DNA from: Bacteriovoracaceae bacterium UBA2428
Lineage (GTDB): Bacteria > Bdellovibrionota > UBA2428
Assembly (NCBI GenBank): GCA_002343545.1
Contig: DDRA01000102.1
Location: 9,465-17,902 of the forward strand
DNA: 8,438 nt
Reading direction: 5' to 3'
The position numbers and the translations under genes were made by a program. Position 1 is the stretch's first letter; each line of letters begins with the position of its first letter. This document shows positions 5,027 to 8,438 of this stretch, piece after piece. The notes under the pieces are model-generated. The model ran no database searches. It was not told the DNA's origin and saw only the letters and a list, made by a program, of their open reading frames with translations.

Positions 5027-6355
5027 CTAGCGCAGGGTCAGGCGGAACTCGGCTTCGCAGCCGTTCGCCGTCCAGAACTGCGTCGGGTTGGCCGGGTCGA
5101 AGCCGTAGTCGATGTTCGCGCGGCACTTGCCGGTCGGGCTCGCCGACGACATGCGGACCGTGCGGACGACGCTCAAGCGCAGCAGCGTGCGACCGCGCGT
5201 CTGGTTGAAGCCGTTCAGCGACCAGCGGTAGACGCCGAGGTTACGCGACTCACCCACGATGAGGAGCGCTTCGCTCGGGGCCGGGAGCGGAACCGGCGTC
5301 ACGACGACGGGCGGTTGCGGCTGGCCGTTCGCGATGGCCGAACCGATGAGGCCGATGCCGATACCGATGAGCGCGTCTTCGCGACGGTCACGGTCGGAGC
5401 GGCGATCGCGGTCATGGTCGCGGTCGCGGTGATCGCGGTCGTCGCGACGCGGGCCGGGGCCGGGACCCGGGCCGTGCACCGGACGGCCGCGGTAACGGCC
5501 GCGCTGCTCACCCCAGACGAAGCGGAAATCGTCATGGTCGTCGCCGTCGCGCCAGACCGGACGACGACGGTAGTCGTCGTCGTAGTCGCGGCCGAAGGTG
5601 CTCACGGCGGCTTGGCTCACGGGAACCGACATGATCGAGCCGTAGCTCGCGCGGTAAGACACCGTGCCGTTGAAGACGTTGACGCCGAGGATCTTGCCGC
5701 GCGTGTTGTTGCGCGTATCGATCAAGTCGTCGCCCACGCAGTAGCCCGTCACGCAGCCGTAACCGAGCGCGGCTTCGCGACGGTTGACCGACATGATCGA
5801 GCCGTAGCTCGCGCGGAACGAGTAGCTTCCGTTCGAGGGGTTCAGCGCGATGATCGTGCCCAGCGTGTTGCTGCGCTGGTCGACGAGCGTGTCGTCGACG
5901 CAGGCGACGCCGAGGCAGCGGCTGCGGCCGCTCTTGGCGCCGACGGCGAACTGTCCGGCGGGAACCGTCATGATCGAGCCGTAGCTCGCGCGGAACGAGA
6001 CGCTGCCGTTCGTGGGGTTGAGCGCGAGGACGGTGCCCAGCGTGTTGCTGCGCTGGTCGACGACGGTGTCGCCCGTGCACGCCGAATCGAAGCAGCGGTT
6101 ACGGCCGTCGGAAACGCCGATGGCGTAGGATCCCGAGGGAACCGTGATGATCGAGCCGTAGCTCGCCTGCATCGAGACGTCGCCGGTATGGAGGTTCACG
6201 CCGAGCACGCGGCCCGCCGTATTGCTGCGCTGGTCGACGACGTCGTCGTTCGAACAGACGCGGACGCCGCGCACGTTGGCACAGGCCAACGCGCCGACCT
6301 GGCCGAACGCGGCCACGGCGAAGACCGAGCCCAAAGAGATACGAGACTTCAGCAT
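5027..6355 (-). CDS. Secreted four-unit cysteine-stapled repeat protein with DUF3011-like C-terminus
   Basis: This 442-residue protein belongs to no family I can name with certainty. Residues 1-24 form a Sec signal peptide ending A-L-A before C25. Four repeats follow, starting near C34, C93, C152 and C206. Each opens with a cysteine pair (C25-x8-C34, then C-x4-C at 88/93, 147/152 and 201/206), then a pattern like D-D-x-V-V-D-Q-R-S-N-T-x-G-x-V, a short hydrophobic strand, N-G-x-x-S and R-A-S-Y-G-S-I. Next come W268-R-D-G-D-D-H-D-D-F-R-F-V-W281, a Gly-Pro linker, an Arg/Asp-rich stretch (303-327), a small Gly/Ile/Leu segment (328-342) and a proline linker. The last 60 or so residues (S-S-A-S, C411, Y-G-F, F-W-T-A-N-G-C433-E-A-E-F) resemble DUF3011. 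The alternating Gly and hydrophobic pattern suggests small beta-barrel (SH3- or KOW-like) repeats; that is inference. The start at 6355 is fixed by GGGAG 8 bases upstream. A close paralog lies just upstream. Confidence 0.88.
   Translation of the reverse strand: MLKSRISLGSVFAVAAFGQVGALACANVRGVRVCSNDDVVDQRSNTAGRVLGVNLHTGDVSMQASYGSIITVPSGSYAIGVSDGRNRCFDSACTGDTVVDQRSNTLGTVLALNPTNGSVSFRASYGSIMTVPAGQFAVGAKSGRSRCLGVACVDDTLVDQRSNTLGTIIALNPSNGSYSFRASYGSIMSVNRREAALGYGCVTGYCVGDDLIDTRNNTRGKILGVNVFNGTVSYRASYGSIMSVPVSQAAVSTFGRDYDDDYRRRPVWRDGDDHDDFRFVWGEQRGRYRGRPVHGPGPGPGPRRDDRDHRDRDHDRDRRSDRDRREDALIGIGIGLIGSAIANGQPQPPVVVTPVPLPAPSEALLIVGESRNLGVYRWSLNGFNQTRGRTLLRLSVVRTVRMSSASPTGKCRANIDYGFDPANPTQFWTANGCEAEFRLTLR
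5631..6166 (-). repeat. Four in-frame DNA repeats inside the secreted repeat protein gene
   Basis: The 20-base string atgatcgagccgtagctcgc occurs exactly at 5631, 5793, 5970 and 6147, with steps of 162, 177 and 177 bases (54, 59 and 59 codons). It encodes the A-S-Y-G-S-I strand of each protein unit. The two middle units match further: cgcggaacgag follows in both, and a gtgttgctgcgctggtcgac string recurs. Near-identity at DNA level suggests recent duplication or gene conversion between units. Confidence 0.9.
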
Positions 6356-6363
6356 AGAGACTT

Positions 6364-6368
6364 CTCCC
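6364..6368 (-). promoter_or_regulatory. Ribosome binding site of the four-unit repeat protein
   Basis: The minus strand reads GGGAG, 8 bases before the ATG at 6355. An in-frame ATG at 6370 would lie upstream of this site, so the inner start is preferred. It also places the signal peptide correctly. Confidence 0.8.
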
Positions 6369-6526
6369 ACTCACCACTGCTTGAGCAACCCACCACGGAA
6401 AGCTCGTCCAAAGGGGCAAAGAGCAAAGGAGATGCCGATGGCGACCCGACCCGAATTCGTGGCGTTAGCCCCCGTCCGCCTGTCCAAGCCTTAGACGGGC
6501 GGGCGCGCTAGAGGGCCGAATTTCAA

Positions 6527-6540
6527 GCGGAACGTTCCGC
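6527..6540. promoter_or_regulatory. 14-bp perfect palindrome upstream of the four-unit repeat protein
   Basis: The sequence gcggaacgttccgc is its own reverse complement. It lies in the 287-base gene-free stretch 6356-6642, between the terminator of the upstream paralog and the start of the downstream one, about 170 bases before the ATG. It could be an operator for a dimeric regulator. TTGAAA follows it directly on the minus strand, but no clear -10 box does. Apart from this and the terminator, I see nothing definite in the stretch. Confidence 0.3.
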
Positions 6541-6555
6541 GACGGCGGCCCGGGC

Positions 6556-6610
6556 CCAAAAAACACCGGGGCCCTCCCCGGAAGCTCGCAAGCTTCGGAG
6601 GAGGGCCCCG
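6556..6610 (-). terminator. Intrinsic terminator after the three-unit repeat-protein gene
   Basis: Two 20-base arms (6567-6586 and 6591-6610) pair around a 4-base loop with one true mismatch and one wobble. The minus strand then reads GTGTTTTTTGGG, giving a six-T run. It begins 32 bases past the stop at 6643. The hairpin tip AGCTTGCGAGCT is almost the same as that of the terminator after the paralog. Confidence 0.9.
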
Positions 6611-6642
6611 ATCAGTAGACGTACCGAGAGAGGTCGGCGGAG

Positions 6643-7536
6643 CTAGCGACGACCCGGAGGGCCGCCGCGACCGTCGCGACGGTCGTCACGGCGGTCATCG
6701 CCACGGCCGGGACCCGGACGACGGTCGTCGTCGCGGCCCGGACCGGGGCGGCGGTCATCGCCACGACCGGGGCCCGGACGACGGTCATCGTCGCGACGAT
6801 CGTCGTGACGAGGCGGCAGGGGCCGAGGGCCGGGGCCGGGCCCGTGGCCGGGATGGCCGCGGTAACGATGGCGCGAGTTGCCCCAGACGAAACGGAAGTC
6901 GTCGTGCACGTCGCCGTCACGCCAGATGGGGCGCATCCGGTAGTAGCTTTCGTACACGGTCGAACCGAAGAGGATCGCCACGCTCTGCGAAGGCACGCTC
7001 GAGACGAAGCCGTACGCGGTCTGAATCGAAAGCATGCCGTCGAACACGTTCACCGCGATCACGCGGCCGCGCTGGTTCGTGCGGGTATCGATGACTTCGT
7101 CCCCGGCGCAAGCGCCGTTCACGCAACCGTAGGCGAGACCCGTGCTACGACGAGGAGAGGTCGCCACGAAGCCGTAGGCATCCTGCGACGAGATCGCGCC
7201 CGTGAAGGGGTTCATCGCGATCGCCTTGCCCACCCGGTTGCTGCGCTGGTCGACGACGGTGTCGCCCGTGCAAACGACGCCCAGACAGCGCGTGGCGCCG
7301 CGCGAAGCGCCGACCCCGAGATCGCGGAGGTTCGTCGTGCTGACGAACCCGTAGGCGCTCTGATGGCTGATGTCCGCGGTGTAGGGATTCACGCCGATGA
7401 CGCTACCCACGGCGTTCGTGCGCTGATCGACGACGGTGTCGCCGGAACAGATCTGAACGCCCTGAAGGACGGGACAGGCCATCGCGCCCATCGGGGCGAA
7501 CGCGAGCGCGGCCAAGGAGAGACGGGATTTCTTCAT
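6643..7536 (-). CDS. Secreted three-unit cysteine-stapled repeat protein, paralog of the next gene
   Basis: This 297-residue protein is a clear paralog of the gene at 5027-6355; I do not know its function. A signal peptide (1-20, ending A-M-A) precedes C21. Three repeats begin near C30, C89 and C143, with cysteine pairs C21-x8-C30, C84-x4-C89 and C138-x4-C143. Each continues with G-D-x-V-(V/I)-D-x-R-(T/S)-N-x-x-G and ends in A-Y-G-F-V. All six cysteines fall in these pairs, which suggests disulfides. The shared segment W205-R-D-G-D-V-H-D-D-F-R-F-V-W218-G follows, then a Gly-Pro linker and a tail of Arg, Asp, Gly and Pro with a tandem ten-residue unit (251-280). It lacks the C-terminal domain of its paralog. 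The start at 7536 has GGAG 7 bases upstream. A longer frame opens at 7632, but its first 32 residues bear no signal-peptide order and cross that site. Confidence 0.87.
   Translation of the reverse strand: MKKSRLSLAALAFAPMGAMACPVLQGVQICSGDTVVDQRTNAVGSVIGVNPYTADISHQSAYGFVSTTNLRDLGVGASRGATRCLGVVCTGDTVVDQRSNRVGKAIAMNPFTGAISSQDAYGFVATSPRRSTGLAYGCVNGACAGDEVIDTRTNQRGRVIAVNVFDGMLSIQTAYGFVSSVPSQSVAILFGSTVYESYYRMRPIWRDGDVHDDFRFVWGNSRHRYRGHPGHGPGPGPRPLPPRHDDRRDDDRRPGPGRGDDRRPGPGRDDDRRPGPGRGDDRRDDRRDGRGGPPGRR
6697..6786 (-). repeat. Three tandem 30-bp repeats encoding D-R-R-P-G-P-G-R-G-D
   Basis: Three adjacent 30-base units (6697-6726, 6727-6756, 6757-6786) encode the same ten-residue motif, with G to D at the ninth position of the middle copy. 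The outer copies differ at only a few bases. Partial D-D-R-R units flank them. Such tracts can change length by slippage or recombination without shifting the frame. Confidence 0.9.
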
Positions 7537-7543
7537 TCGATTT

Positions 7544-7547
7544 CTCC
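7544..7547 (-). promoter_or_regulatory. Ribosome binding site of the three-unit repeat protein
   Basis: The minus strand reads GGAG 7 bases before the ATG at 7536. It selects this start over the in-frame ATG at 7632. Confidence 0.75.
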
Positions 7548-7701
7548 ACCGTTTAAAGACCGCGCAACCGCGCGCGAAAACGCGACGGGCCACGATCATT
7601 CCGAGCTTGCCCGAGAGCAAGAAGACGACCACGGCGCGCGGCCACGCGGAATCCCGAGCTTAGGCGCGCGGACGCGCCCAAGGATTCGACGGAGCGGGAA
7701 C

Positions 7702-7731
7702 AAAAAAGAGCCCGAGGAAAATCCCGGCCTA
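7702..7731 (-). terminator. Probable terminator after the 3-hydroxyisobutyrate dehydrogenase gene
   Basis: Directly after the stop codon the minus strand can fold a short CCGGGA/TCC(T)CGG stem with one bulged base. The sequence GCTCTTTTTTG then gives a six-T run (7702-7707). The stem is imperfect, so the call depends mostly on the T-run and position. Confidence 0.5.
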
Positions 7732-8438
7732 CTGGAACATCTTCACGATGCTCGAGAAGTCGAGGCGCCCGTTCCCCGCCGTGGAGTGCATGCGGTAAAG
7801 GCTGCGCGCGAGCGTTCCGAGCGGCGTCGAAGCGCCCGAGGCCAGCGCGGCTTCCATCGCGAGCCCCAAATCCTTCGCCATGAGGTCCACGCCGAAGCCG
7901 CCGGCGTAGTCGCGGGAGGCGGGCACGTTGGGCTGCACGCCCGGCCACGGGTTGTACTTCTCGAGGCTCCAGTTGTTGCCCGAGCTCTTGCCCATGATCT
8001 CGGAGAGCTTGGCGGGATCCATGCCGCACTTCACGCCGAGCGCGAGGGCCTCGGCCGTGCCGACCATGTGGATGGCGAGCAGCATGTTGTTGCAGGCCTT
8101 GGCGACCTGGCCCATGCCGGCGGCGCCCGCGTGGAAGATGTTCTTGCCCATCGCGGAGAGAACGGGACGGGCGAGCTCGAGCGCGGCCTCGTCGCCGCCC
8201 ACCATGAACGTCAGCGTGGCGCCGGCCGCGCCGGCCGTGCCGCCCGAGACGGGCGCGTCGATCATGGTGAAGCCCCGCACGGCGGCGGCCTTCGAGACCT
8301 TGGCGGCCGCTTCGGACGCGATCGTGCTGCAATCGATGAGGAGCGTGCCGGCGCGCGCCGACTCGAGCAGACGGCCTTTGCCCAGGTAGACGTCTTCGAC
8401 GTGCGGACTCGAGGGGAGCATCGTGAGGACGGCGTCGT
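7729..8438 (-). CDS. mmsB: 3-hydroxyisobutyrate dehydrogenase (partial, 5' end outside the window)
   Basis: This enzyme oxidises 3-hydroxyisobutyrate to methylmalonate semialdehyde with NAD in valine breakdown. About 236 C-terminal residues are in the window. The frame stays open past the ATG at 8421 to the end, reading D-A-V-L-T-M-L-P-S-S-P-H-V, a family-typical strand, so the N-terminal Rossmann GxGxxG lies outside. Numbered from that Met, the substrate-binding D55-A-P-V-S-G-G-T62 and the catalytic lysine in G-M-G-Q-V-A-K108-A-C-N-N are present. W-S-L-E-K-Y-N-P-W-P-G-V, the D-Y-A-G-G-F segment and L-M-A-K-D-L-G-L-A are typical of MmsB rather than of tartronate semialdehyde reductase, a related family and the main alternative. 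The gene ends just before a probable terminator. Nothing ties it to the repeat-protein pair downstream. Confidence 0.92.
   Translation of the reverse strand, partial: DAVLTMLPSSPHVEDVYLGKGRLLESARAGTLLIDCSTIASEAAAKVSKAAAVRGFTMIDAPVSGGTAGAAGATLTFMVGGDEAALELARPVLSAMGKNIFHAGAAGMGQVAKACNNMLLAIHMVGTAEALALGVKCGMDPAKLSEIMGKSSGNNWSLEKYNPWPGVQPNVPASRDYAGGFGVDLMAKDLGLAMEAALASGASTPLGTLARSLYRMHSTAGNGRLDFSSIVKMFQ

Noticed and set aside
5631..6166. Regularly spaced repeats as a CRISPR array
   Set aside because: The repeats are in frame within a coding region, the intervening segments are homologous to each other, and the spacing of 162-177 bases is far too long.
4916..6511. Long plus-strand open frame of 531 codons opposite the four-unit repeat protein
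   Set aside because: It is a GC-rich antisense frame whose Arg/Ala/Val/Asp composition mirrors the repeats. It has no ribosome binding site or recognisable domain, while the minus-strand protein has a signal peptide and ordered cysteines.
6612..6645. A frameshift that removed a C-terminal domain from the three-unit protein
   Set aside because: Only about 30 bases lie between the stop and the terminator, with no similarity to the paralog's C-terminal domain in any frame, so there is no relic to support a frameshift.

Overview
The window is high-GC DNA in which every gene I can support lies on the minus strand, so transcription runs from high to low coordinates. The organism is probably a Gram-negative bacterium: there is a lipoprotein with a good lipobox, several Sec signal peptides, and a tandem pair of M16 peptidases. 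The gene order rplU-rpmA-obg-nadD is widespread in bacteria. My best guess is a deltaproteobacterium- or Bdellovibrionota-like lineage, but this is inference and nothing here fixes the taxon.

Layout in the direction of transcription. (1) 8438-7729: C-terminal part of a 3-hydroxyisobutyrate dehydrogenase (valine catabolism), with a probable terminator. (2) 7536-6643 and 6355-5027: two tandem paralogous secreted proteins made of cysteine-stapled repeats of about 54-59 residues, followed by a shared W-R-D-G-D-x-H-D-D-F-R-F-V-W-G segment and a low-complexity Arg/Asp/Gly/Pro tail. Each is followed by a strong hairpin. Only the second has a further C-terminal domain, which resembles DUF3011. (3) 4845-4603: an 80-residue protein with two CxxC pairs. 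(4) 4500-3816: rplU and rpmA (ribosomal proteins L21 and L27), closed by a clear intrinsic terminator. (5) 3646-1746: obg and nadD, only 2 bases apart. (6) A 108-bp element with perfect 17-bp terminal inverted repeats sits at the nadD stop codon. (7) 1581-97: a zinc M16 peptidase lipoprotein, whose stop overlaps the start (ATGA) of a second secreted protein that runs off the window and is probably its M16 partner.

The housekeeping block joins ribosome large-subunit components with the ribosome-assembly GTPase Obg and the NAD biosynthesis enzyme NadD. The M16 pair probably acts in the periplasm or at the outer membrane. The least-described part is the tandem secreted repeat-protein pair at 5027-7536. 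It shows a one-unit difference in repeat number, an ordered cysteine pattern and a conserved Trp/Asp/His segment, and I cannot assign it a function. The second notable item is the inverted-repeat element at 1641-1748.
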